In this document: positions 40,287 to 48,251 of the stretch, piece after piece
Numbering within the stretch: the first letter of the stretch is position 1
How the letters are laid out: each line of letters opens with the position of its first letter
Source of the DNA: Chryseotalea sanaruensis
GTDB taxonomy: Bacteria; Bacteroidota; Bacteroidia; Cytophagales; Cyclobacteriaceae
Direction of reading: 5' to 3'
Assembly (NCBI RefSeq): GCF_003990915.1
Contig: NZ_BHXQ01000001.1
Coordinates: 1 to 64,000, forward strand
DNA length: 64,000 bases
Position numbers and translations under genes: made by a program
Notes under the pieces: generated by a model
Told to the model about the DNA's origin: nothing
The model's input: the letters and a program-made list of their open reading frames with translations, nothing else
Database searches by the model: none

Positions 40287-41606
40287 TTATTTCTTGCTTT
40301 CTGTTTCTACAACCAACACCCTGGCATCTTTAATTTTTGTAAAATTTTTCAAATTTCGAACCTCTTCATAGGCCTCTGAAGACTTTAGCGAGCTATAAAC
40401 GTAGATATGGTATTTTTTATCTTTCGGGTAGTAGAAAATTTCTGCATTATACTTCTCACCAATTAACTTATTCTTGTAAATGTCTGCGGGTGCAAAGTCT
40501 GCAAATGATCTGACAACAACGTAGAAAGTTCGCTTGCTTTCTGGTGTTTCAGCATTGAGCAATTTTTCCGGATCATCCGCCTGATTTTGAAAGCGTGCGT
40601 GGTGCTGTGTGGTTTTGGTGGTTAGCAAAGTGGAACGCAAAACAGGCGCAGGTCTTTTGTACTTCTTAGTTTCGCCTAAACGAAGCGCGGCAAATACCTC
40701 GTGCGATCCTTGAGAAAAACCCGCCTCTGGTTGCGAACCAAGCTCATAGAAATATCCTAATGACAATTTTTTGATTTGAAACCCTGTGCTACCTGTTAAA
40801 CCATAGTTTTGCCTGTAGCTTGCACCAAGCCAAAAGTTTTGTGTTAGGTTAAGTTTAGTAGCTACTTCAAACTGATTCTCCTGAAAGGCGGCATAACGGT
40901 AAAGCAAGTAAAACTCTAATGGTGCGTACATCTCTTTACCTTTTACCCTTGTTTTCATTCCCCTTACTTTCTTTGACATCAGCTTTCCCTCTAGTTTTTT
41001 GCGGTATCCAAAAGAGGCTATGACCTGATCGAAAGGTTGGGGAGTAACCACTGAGAAGCTAGGGTTTAAAAAGGCTGGTGCAAAGAGCTGTGGAAGTGCT
41101 ACACCTAAACTTATACCGCTGGTGCTTTTGTAGAGCATGCCAAAACTACCAGAAGCCTGTAAATTATTGTCTTGATAATTTGCAAAAGCAGGATCTGAAG
41201 GGTCTGAAGCCTTACTAATGTCAAGGGTATTTGTAATTGCACCTGCCGACATGCCAAAGTAAAACTGACTGGTTTTATTTAAGGGTATGCCATAGGCATA
41301 GGCGAAGGAGACATCACTGGAGGTGAGCAAACCCCGTTGAAATGAACTTGCCTTTACACCCAGACCATAGCGTTTATTATCAATGAGTGAGTTAATTGAG
41401 AAAGCTGAAATAACAGGTGCCCCATCTATGCCCAGCCATTGCTGACGGTGATGAACAAACATTGTTGTTTCTTCGTTGGCAGCCGCTGCAGGATTATATA
41501 AGAATGGATTTGCATATACGGAATTATAAATAGGGTAATTCTGCCCCCCGCAAATAGAGACAATACTCAAGAGTAAACAACTCGTAAAAATGTTAACAAG
41601 TCTCAT
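40287..41606 (-). CDS. PorP/SprF-family protein with C-terminal SPOR-like domain
   Basis: 439 residues, longer than typical PorP/SprF (about 310). The barrel part (20-310) has the usual start NYPIYNSVYANPFLYNPAAAANEE and SLGYFYELGSQP. A linker of about 45 residues leads to a C-terminal module (about 355-435, RTFYVVVRSFADFAPADIYKNKL...) that resembles SPOR folds. This would add a peptidoglycan-binding or protein-binding tail on the periplasmic side. The signal peptide is MRLVNIFTSCLLLSIVSICGG. The extra domain call is moderate. Confidence 0.82.
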   Translation of the reverse strand: MRLVNIFTSCLLLSIVSICGGQNYPIYNSVYANPFLYNPAAAANEETTMFVHHRQQWLGIDGAPVISAFSINSLIDNKRYGLGVKASSFQRGLLTSSDVSFAYAYGIPLNKTSQFYFGMSAGAITNTLDISKASDPSDPAFANYQDNNLQASGSFGMLYKSTSGISLGVALPQLFAPAFLNPSFSVVTPQPFDQVIASFGYRKKLEGKLMSKKVRGMKTRVKGKEMYAPLEFYLLYRYAAFQENQFEVATKLNLTQNFWLGASYRQNYGLTGSTGFQIKKLSLGYFYELGSQPEAGFSQGSHEVFAALRLGETKKYKRPAPVLRSTLLTTKTTQHHARFQNQADDPEKLLNAETPESKRTFYVVVRSFADFAPADIYKNKLIGEKYNAEIFYYPKDKKYHIYVYSSLKSSEAYEEVRNLKNFTKIKDARVLVVETESKK

Positions 41607-41763
41607 TAAACAATCTTAAATATCCATGACCCGGGGAAGTCATTACAAAAAATACCTTGCCAATTAACAAGGAGTTAAAAAAATTGGACTGCAATAATGT
41701 ATTAAATACCGTAAAAGCACGAAGTTAATCGTTTTTTGGAAGATATAGAAGCCGAATTGTAAC

Positions 41764-41771
41764 TACCTTTG
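41764..41771 (+). promoter_or_regulatory. Bacteroidota-type -7 element before the PorT-like gene
   Basis: TACCTTTG matches TAnnTTTG and lies 30 bp before the TTG start at 41802. A TTG at 41736-41738 is slightly too far for an ideal -33 box. Confidence 0.4.
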
Positions 41772-41801
41772 TCTGTAAGAACGCCTTAACTTAAATAGAA
41801 C

Positions 41802-42599
41802 TTGAAAGCCGCACGCTTAGTAGTCACAATTACATTAATGGCATTGGTTAGTTTTAATATAAACTGCCAGGTACTAATTGGACCAGTTGCCGGGCCACAA
41901 ATTTCGTGGACTGAATTTAACGACAAAGATTTAAGATCTGATTTTAATACAAGCCCGGTTTTTCGTTACCACGCAGGGGCTAGTGTTTCCCTTCGCGTTC
42001 ATAAAAGATTCTTTCTAACCACCTCTCTGCTTTATTCGAAGAAAGGTAAAGTGATTAAAAGTGATGTTGACAGCAAATTAGAGAATAAGGTTGTATACAA
42101 CCATATTGATATGCCTATCCTTTACACTGCCCAATTTAAGGGAAATCTTAGCGGAAATAAAGGCTTTAAGTATTACTTAGGTGGAGGTCCAAATGTTAGT
42201 TATTGGCTTGGGGGTAAAGGAACTATCGCCTCAACAGATATTGCAGAGAGTGGTGTATCGAACATTCCATATACTGTTACTTTTAGAAAGCCTTTTGATG
42301 AGGTTAGTCAAAATGAAATGAATATTGCCGAACCTAATCGTATTCAAATTGGTATAAATATCGTTGCAGGTATTGTGCTTCAGCCTTTAGGTTTTAATGA
42401 AGTCAACATTATGTTCCGATATGAAAGAGGGCATAGTTTTTTAGGGAATAGCAATGGTATTTTTCCAGCAGCTACAGATTATACAGATGTACTGGCATCA
42501 CGCAATAGTGGCATTAGACTTTCCGTAGCATACATGATTGATTTGAAAACCGATCAGCGTAAAAAAGGTAAGAGCACCATTAACAAAAAGAAACTGTAG
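41802..42599 (+). CDS. PorT-like outer-membrane beta-barrel protein (TTG start)
   Basis: 265 residues. The start is TTG at 41802: an in-frame TAG at 41796 excludes an earlier start, and the next ATG would remove most of the signal peptide (MKAARLVVTITLMALVSFNINC). Strands with G-rich turns (LLYSKKGKVIKS, YYLGGGPNVSYWLGG) and a terminal segment IRLSVAYMIDL fit the small 8-strand outer-membrane barrel family that includes PorT. A link to T9SS is suggested by the adjacent PorP/SprF genes but not proved. Confidence 0.75.
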   Translation: MKAARLVVTITLMALVSFNINCQVLIGPVAGPQISWTEFNDKDLRSDFNTSPVFRYHAGASVSLRVHKRFFLTTSLLYSKKGKVIKSDVDSKLENKVVYNHIDMPILYTAQFKGNLSGNKGFKYYLGGGPNVSYWLGGKGTIASTDIAESGVSNIPYTVTFRKPFDEVSQNEMNIAEPNRIQIGINIVAGIVLQPLGFNEVNIMFRYERGHSFLGNSNGIFPAATDYTDVLASRNSGIRLSVAYMIDLKTDQRKKGKSTINKKKL

Positions 42600-42605
42600 A
42601 CTTGG

Positions 42606-43247
42606 TTAGGGGGCAAGCCTGTTGATCTTCCACTCGTTATCAACCTTAACATATTCTAATCTATCATGCAAACGGCTTGGTCTGCCTTGCCAGAATTCGA
42701 CTAGTATAGGTTCTACCCCATACCCTCCCCACTGCTGAGGTTTAGGTAATTTCTCAACCCCATCAAATTTTTTCTCCATTTCCGCGAACCGATCTTCCAG
42801 CAGCTGTCTGTCTTTAATAGGTGAGCTTTGTGGCGAAACCCAGGCACCCAATTGCGAGCTACGCGGACGGCTTTGAAAATACTCAGTAGACTTTTCTACT
42901 GAGATGCGATTTACAATACCTTCAATTCTGATTTGGCGCTCCAGATCAGGCCAGAAAAAGTTGAGGGCACAAATCGGATTAGCATCTAACTGTGTGCCTT
43001 TTCTGCTTTGGTAATTAGTATAGAATACAAACTTCTTATCTTCTACCCCCTTAAGTAGAACAATGCGTTGCGAAGGTCTGCCATCTTCGCCAACGGAAGC
43101 CAGGCACATAGCGTTGGCTTCTTTAACACCTGCATTTATGGCTTCAGTAAGCCACTTTTCAAATTGCAGAAATGGATCAGTATTAACAGACGATATGTCT
43201 AGACTGGCTTTTGCATATTCCGTTCTAAGTGCGTGGAGTTCATTCAT
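42606..43247 (-). CDS. pdxH: Pyridoxamine 5'-phosphate oxidase
   Basis: 213 residues, the normal length. Conserved FMN/PLP motifs are RIVLLKGVEDKKFVFYTNYQSRKG, ALNFFWPDLERQIRIEG, SRPRSSQLGAWVSPQS and the C-terminal FWQGRPSRLHDRLEY. It oxidises pyridoxine or pyridoxamine 5'-phosphate to PLP using FMN and oxygen, in the cytoplasm. The stop is 6 bp from the convergent PorT-like gene. Confidence 0.95.
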   Translation of the reverse strand: MNELHALRTEYAKASLDISSVNTDPFLQFEKWLTEAINAGVKEANAMCLASVGEDGRPSQRIVLLKGVEDKKFVFYTNYQSRKGTQLDANPICALNFFWPDLERQIRIEGIVNRISVEKSTEYFQSRPRSSQLGAWVSPQSSPIKDRQLLEDRFAEMEKKFDGVEKLPKPQQWGGYGVEPILVEFWQGRPSRLHDRLEYVKVDNEWKINRLAP

Positions 43248-43398
43248 GCGTATAAAGCGATAATTAGCTTTCTGGGGTGAAATTAAGGCTTAATTCCCTT
43301 AATTTATCCCACTATTGACGTGATAATGTAGCAATTTTGAATGATCGTCCCTTTTTTGCTGTCATGCCTAGTCACAATTTTATAATTTGCACAGACTG

Positions 43399-43977
43399 AT
43401 GAATTTCGATTTTTTCAAGTACCGCAACCAGCTAAGACCTGAAAAGGGGAGACTTCTCATTTCAGAGCCTTTTTTGAACGATCCTAACTTTGAACGTACT
43501 GTTGTGTTATTATGCGAGCACAACCAAGATGGTTCTTTCGGTTTTGTGTTAAACAAACAATCCATTGTTAAAATAAACGATGTATTGGCTGACCTTTCGG
43601 TTGATAGTGAGGCTTTTATAGGCGGTCCGGTTCAACAGGATACGATACATTATCTGCATCGTATAGTGGAATTGCCCGAGGCAATTCCAATTGCTGACTC
43701 CATCTATTGGGGAGGCGATTTTGAGGCCCTGCAGAGTGGTTTGGATATTGGTACAATTCAGGAGGAAGATGTGCGTTTTTTTCTAGGATATAGTGGCTGG
43801 GGCGCAGGGCAATTAGAAGAAGAAATAAAAGAGGATAGCTGGATTGTTTGCGATTACATAAGCAGTGAATTACTTTTTGATATTACACCAGATCAAATGT
43901 GGCGAAAAGCATTAAGTAATATGGGGGGACGCTTCTCCATTTATTCTAATTATCCAATTGACCCTAATTTAAATTGA
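43399..43977 (+). CDS. YqgE/AlgH-family protein
   Basis: 192 residues from the ATG at 43399; an in-frame TTG 12 bp upstream is less likely. Diagnostic motifs are GRLLISEPFLNDPNFERTVVLLCEH, GSFGFVLN, FIGGPVQQD and FLGYSGWGAGQLEEE. The family (DUF179) has no confirmed biochemical function; in other bacteria members have been linked to transcription or alginate regulation. It lies 44 bp before the DUF349 gene. Confidence 0.88.
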   Translation: MNFDFFKYRNQLRPEKGRLLISEPFLNDPNFERTVVLLCEHNQDGSFGFVLNKQSIVKINDVLADLSVDSEAFIGGPVQQDTIHYLHRIVELPEAIPIADSIYWGGDFEALQSGLDIGTIQEEDVRFFLGYSGWGAGQLEEEIKEDSWIVCDYISSELLFDITPDQMWRKALSNMGGRFSIYSNYPIDPNLN

Positions 43978-44021
43978 ACCGCGAGCCATTTTTTATATTT
44001 TTACACGCTTTTTAACATACA

Positions 44022-45848
44022 ATGGAATTGAACGAGAATGAAAACGGTACATCGGCACTTGAAAAGGCGACCGGTGTTTTGCACAGCGAGGCTGATTTAG
44101 AGGAAAAAGATGAAGCCCTTCACTCGATAGAGGAGGAGAAGCCTGACTATTCTACTTTTTCGAAGAAACAACTTGCGGAGCTAACCAAAGAACTTGCTAA
44201 GGAGAATAATGCTATAAAAGCAGAGCTCACCCTACGCGAGATAAAACCTTTGTATGATGAAATAGCAGAAAAAGAAAAGACTGAGGCTAAAAAACGCTTT
44301 TTAGCTGAAGGCGGACTGGCTGATGACTTCGAATATCGTGGCGATGAGTTTGATATGGCATTTGATGCCAACGCGAGACTGATACGTGATAAGAAACACC
44401 AATATATGCGCCAGCAGGAAGAGCAGCGCAACGAAAACCTACGTAAAAAAGAAGAGCTATTAGAGAAAATGCGTGAGTTACTGGATGGTGCAGGTGCATC
44501 CAATCAGTATGAAGCATTTCAGGAGTTGCAAAAGCAATGGAAAGCTGTAGGACAGGTAGCGCCTGGCCCTGCTAAAACACTGTGGGCAAATTACCATGCA
44601 TTGGTAGACCGTTTTTATGATAACCAGAGCATTTATTTCGAGTTAAAAGAGCTCGATAGAAAGAAAAACCTAGAATTAAAAAATGAGTTAATAGTTAAGG
44701 CTGAAAAACTCCTTAGTAACGATTCGCTTCGTGATGCGATCAAAGAGTTAAATGAGCTTCACCATGAATTTAAGCATTTAGGCCCTGTGCCTAAAGAAGA
44801 AAAAGAGGCTGTGTGGCAGCGTTTTAAAGTAGCTTCTGATGCTATTTACGCTAAGCGCGATGAGTTTGTAAAACACCTGCAGGCAGAATTACATGTGAAC
44901 CTGGAGAAGAAGTTGAAGATTGCTGAGGAAGTTCTAAGCTTTGCAACCTTCAATACTGATCGCATAAAAGAGTGGAACCAGAAGACACAGGAAATATTGG
45001 CTTTACAAAAACAGTGGGAGCTAATTGGTGGTATTCCTCGTGCAAAAGCTAAGGATGTAAATAAGAAATTCTGGAATGCATTTAAGGCTTTTTTCCATGC
45101 TAAAAATGTCTTCTTTAAAAAGCTTGATGAAGAGCGAGATGCTAACCTAAAGATTAAACAAGATCTTTTAGCCAAGGCAATTCAGTTAAAAGAAAGCAGT
45201 GATTGGGATAAAGCCGCTAACGAATTGAAAGGGCTTCAGCAACGTTGGAAAGATGTAGGGCCAGTTCCTGAAAAAGTTCGCGAGAAAATTTTTAAAGAGT
45301 TTAAAGAAGCTTGCGATTTCTTCTTCGAGCAGAAAAGAGGTCAGCAGCAAAAGGCAGACACTGAACAGACTGATAACCTTAAGCAAAAAGAAGCTATTTG
45401 CCAGGCATTAGAAGATGCTGCAACCAATGGCACTGCCACCCAAGCGCTGTTAGTGGACTTGCAGGCTAAGTTTGCAGCTGCAGGCTTTGTGCCACGTAAT
45501 GCTATGAACAGCATACGCGACCGTCACAGTGAGGCTGTTGAGAAGTTTGTAGGTGCTATTCCCGGACTTAGTGAGCAGGAGAAGGCGCAGCTTTCGTTAC
45601 AGACACAGTTGAGTGAACTGAAGAACGATCCATTTGCTGATAAAAAGCTCCAGCAGAAAGAGCAGAATATTCGCAAGAAAATCGGTAAAGTTGAGAATGA
45701 TGTTGCCTTGTGGAAAAATAACCTGGAGTTCTTTGCCCGCTCTAAAAATGCTGATAGTCTGCGTGATGAGGTGAATCAGAAGATTAAGTCGGCAGAGGAG
45801 GAGCTTTCTGAGCTTAAAAAACAGTTAAAATTAATTCGATCAATGTAG
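44022..45848 (+). CDS. DUF349-repeat protein
   Basis: 608 residues, highly charged and helical. It contains multiple DUF349 repeats with the marker L...WK.VGPVP.......W..F, for example LQKQWKAVGQVAPGPAKTLWANYHALVDRFY, LHHEFKHLGPVPKEEKEAVWQRF and LQQRWKDVGPVPEKVREKIFKEF. It is cytoplasmic and coiled-coil rich. The repeat's role is not established, so no function is given. tRNA-Thr follows at 50 bp. Confidence 0.9.
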   Translation: MELNENENGTSALEKATGVLHSEADLEEKDEALHSIEEEKPDYSTFSKKQLAELTKELAKENNAIKAELTLREIKPLYDEIAEKEKTEAKKRFLAEGGLADDFEYRGDEFDMAFDANARLIRDKKHQYMRQQEEQRNENLRKKEELLEKMRELLDGAGASNQYEAFQELQKQWKAVGQVAPGPAKTLWANYHALVDRFYDNQSIYFELKELDRKKNLELKNELIVKAEKLLSNDSLRDAIKELNELHHEFKHLGPVPKEEKEAVWQRFKVASDAIYAKRDEFVKHLQAELHVNLEKKLKIAEEVLSFATFNTDRIKEWNQKTQEILALQKQWELIGGIPRAKAKDVNKKFWNAFKAFFHAKNVFFKKLDEERDANLKIKQDLLAKAIQLKESSDWDKAANELKGLQQRWKDVGPVPEKVREKIFKEFKEACDFFFEQKRGQQQKADTEQTDNLKQKEAICQALEDAATNGTATQALLVDLQAKFAAAGFVPRNAMNSIRDRHSEAVEKFVGAIPGLSEQEKAQLSLQTQLSELKNDPFADKKLQQKEQNIRKKIGKVENDVALWKNNLEFFARSKNADSLRDEVNQKIKSAEEELSELKKQLKLIRSM

Positions 45849-45855
45849 AATAAGA

Positions 45856-45886
45856 TTTGCAAATTAGAAATCTGTATCTATTTTTG
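45856..45886 (+). promoter_or_regulatory. Promoter of tRNA-Thr
   Basis: TTTG at 45856-45859, a 19-bp spacer, then TATTTTTG at 45879-45886: an excellent match to the Bacteroidota -33/-7 promoter. The -7 box is 12 bp before the tRNA 5' end. Confidence 0.75.
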
Positions 45887-45898
45887 CACTCCGTTTTC

Positions 45899-45971
<73 letters not shown>

Positions 45972-45981
45972 CTTGAAAATC

Positions 45982-46015
45982 AGCCAGTTACATGAAAGTG
46001 TGACTGGCTTTTTTG
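45982..46015 (+). terminator. Intrinsic terminator downstream of tRNA-Thr
   Basis: AGCCAGTTACA (45982-45992) pairs with TGTGACTGGCT (45999-46009), 11 bp with one G-U pair and a 6-nt loop, followed by a run of T. Confidence 0.9.
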
Positions 46016-46526
46016 TTTTCGGCGTGTTTCCGGCGTGTTTTTTTGAATGTCCATTTTAACAAAAGGTTGAACCTAAAATCTTAGACCACACTAACACTGC
46101 TAATCAATTGTTTGCGATAGGTGGTGAGTGGCAAAGTAACAAAACGTAAGGGCTTATTATTTTCAGTGTTAAGTTTACCTAATCCAATATTTATTAGATA
46201 AGAGGGAATTGATGGTTTAAACGGATCAAAGAACTTCATTTGAGAAACTTAGTATACTATGCTGTGGCTATAAAACCTTCTTAAGTTACCTTTTTGACTG
46301 GCTGCCAATGTCAAGCAAAATAGTCTAACTAAAACCTTAACAGATATTAGTTCAAATAAATTGGAAGAAATTGGAGATTTATTTTATCTTTAGTAGCTGT
46401 GAAATCTCGCGTGCAGTGAAAGATATCCACGCTATTTAAGAAGTCTTGATTTGTATGCACATTGTCTTTAGTATGCGTAGAGGATAAATTATGAGTGTAG
46501 GCTAAACAGAGGTAATACTTAAATTG
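46016..46526. other. Non-coding gap at the left edge of the mobile island
   Basis: Contains a near-tandem CGGCGTGTTT repeat (46020-46029 and 46031-46040). A 52-codon minus-strand open frame (46081-46239, starting MKFFDPFKPSIPSY) is too weak to call a gene. No transposase, tRNA duplication or clear promoter was found. The gap separates tRNA-Thr from the first defence gene. Confidence 0.6.
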
Positions 46527-48143
46527 ATGTCAGAAAATAAGTTCAAATTCAAAATTCCAACATCGAATAATGAAACTATTATTGTTCCTCTTAATGAAGG
46601 GAATGCATTATTTGTATTAGGTGCTAATGGCGTGGGAAAATCGACATTAATGCACAATCTTTTTATTCAAAATCGAAATCACGCTAAGCGCATTCTTGCC
46701 CATAGGCAAACGTGGTTTACAGATAATGCAATGAACATGACTGCTTCTCAAAAAAAAGAGACAGAGAACCGAATAAAAGCGACTGACTCTCAAGCAGACT
46801 CAAGATGGAAAGACGGGTATTCACAGGCAAGAACTTCACTTTCAATTTTTGATCTTATTAATTCTGAAAACATCAGAGCGAGAAATATTGCCTCAGCAGT
46901 CGATAGGAATAATATTGAACTAGCTAAGAGGCACTCAGAAAGTCAAGCACCTATTAAGGCGATTAATGAATTACTAGCTTTATCAAATATACCAATTACA
47001 ATTACTCTTGGCAGAGATGAGCAATTGTTTGCGTCAAAAAATGGAAGTGCTCAATATAGTATTGCGGAGCTATCTGACGGTGAAAGGAACGCATTGCTTA
47101 TCAGCGCAGATGTTTTGACCGCAGAGCCTAATTCGCTAATAATTTTAGATGAGCCAGAGCGTCATTTGCACAGATCAATTATCTCACCTTTGCTCACAAC
47201 GCTATTTAAAAAAAGAGACGATTGTGTTTTTGTTATTTCAACTCATGATGTCAATTTGTCAATTGATCATCCAGAATCAAGTGTTCTAATGATTAGGAGT
47301 TGCCAGTGGAGCGGTAGCAACATCAAAGATTGGGATGTTGATTTGATTTCCTCAAATGATCAAATCCCTGAGACTATAAAAAGAGATATCTTAGGCTCAA
47401 AGCGCGAGATTCTTTTTGTAGAGGGAGAGTCACTAAGTTTAGATAGACAAATTTACCAATTGATCTTCCCAAGCGTGACAGTTATTCCTCAAGGAAATTG
47501 CAGTCAGGTTGAGAGAGCTGTTGAGGGAATTAAAGCAACTGAAAAGATTCATTGGATTAGTCCTTATGGACTAGTAGACTCTGACGATAGAACAGAAGAA
47601 CAAATTCAAAATCTCAGATCAAAAGGGATAGCTGCACTACCATTTTACTCAGTTGAGTCGCTCTATTATCATTTGGATGTTATAAAACGAGTTGCTTCAC
47701 GGTTATCTTCTGTTACTGGTGTAAATAGTTCTAGTCTATTTGATGATGCTACCAAAAATATTGTTAGAGATATATCATTGCATAGAGAGCGGCTTTGCTC
47801 ACGACTTTGTGAAAAGCGAATAAGAGACACTATTATGTCTTCTCTACCAAAGCATCAAGATATTCAAAGCAAAAATAATTTCAATTTAGTAATTGACGTT
47901 TCTTCAGTTCTTGAAAAAGAATTGACTCATTTTGATAAACTTATAACGGATCAAAACCTACTTGGATTAATATCTCGATATCCAGTTAGAGAGACCCCTG
48001 TTCTAACTAATATTTTAAAAGGCCTTAGGCTTACAAAAGACGATTATGAAGGGACGGTCAGAAAGCTTATTGTTGATGATCCTGAAACTATGGGATTATT
48101 TAAAGTAATACTAAAACCATTAACAGACTTGATTGAAAGATAA
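46527..48143 (+). CDS. Fused AAA ATPase-TOPRIM (DUF4435-like) protein, PARIS-like (AriA-AriB merged) defence effector
   Basis: 538 residues from the ATG at 46527. The N-terminal ABC-type ATPase has Walker A GANGVGKST (32-40), a signature-like LSDGE (182-186), Walker B LIILDE (204-209) and a switch histidine in ISTH (237-240). The C-terminal part has TOPRIM-type acidic motifs: FVEGE (297-301) and DSDD (351-354), then ALPFYSVESLYYHLD, which resembles DUF4435. In PARIS, AriA (ATPase) holds AriB (DUF4435 nuclease) until a phage trigger frees it; single-gene fusions are known. The fused layout and residues fit, but other ATPase-DUF4435 proteins exist. It is adjacent to a Gabija-like pair. Confidence 0.72.
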   Translation: MSENKFKFKIPTSNNETIIVPLNEGNALFVLGANGVGKSTLMHNLFIQNRNHAKRILAHRQTWFTDNAMNMTASQKKETENRIKATDSQADSRWKDGYSQARTSLSIFDLINSENIRARNIASAVDRNNIELAKRHSESQAPIKAINELLALSNIPITITLGRDEQLFASKNGSAQYSIAELSDGERNALLISADVLTAEPNSLIILDEPERHLHRSIISPLLTTLFKKRDDCVFVISTHDVNLSIDHPESSVLMIRSCQWSGSNIKDWDVDLISSNDQIPETIKRDILGSKREILFVEGESLSLDRQIYQLIFPSVTVIPQGNCSQVERAVEGIKATEKIHWISPYGLVDSDDRTEEQIQNLRSKGIAALPFYSVESLYYHLDVIKRVASRLSSVTGVNSSSLFDDATKNIVRDISLHRERLCSRLCEKRIRDTIMSSLPKHQDIQSKNNFNLVIDVSSVLEKELTHFDKLITDQNLLGLISRYPVRETPVLTNILKGLRLTKDDYEGTVRKLIVDDPETMGLFKVILKPLTDLIER

Positions 48144-48251
48144 TATTATTAGTATAATTTTTTTAGTTTAATAGAACCATTTGACTTTGTTTTTTTAGCA
48201 AACATTTGACATGGTGGATATTACAACTTTTTATGAGGATACAAGAAGCAA

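Noticed and set aside
46081..46239. 52-codon minus-strand open frame
   Set aside because: Short, no promoter or recognised family; retained only as a note on the intergenic gap.
48206..48235. Sigma70-like promoter before the GajA-like gene (TTGACA)
   Set aside because: The -10 match is poor and the AT-rich context makes such matches common.
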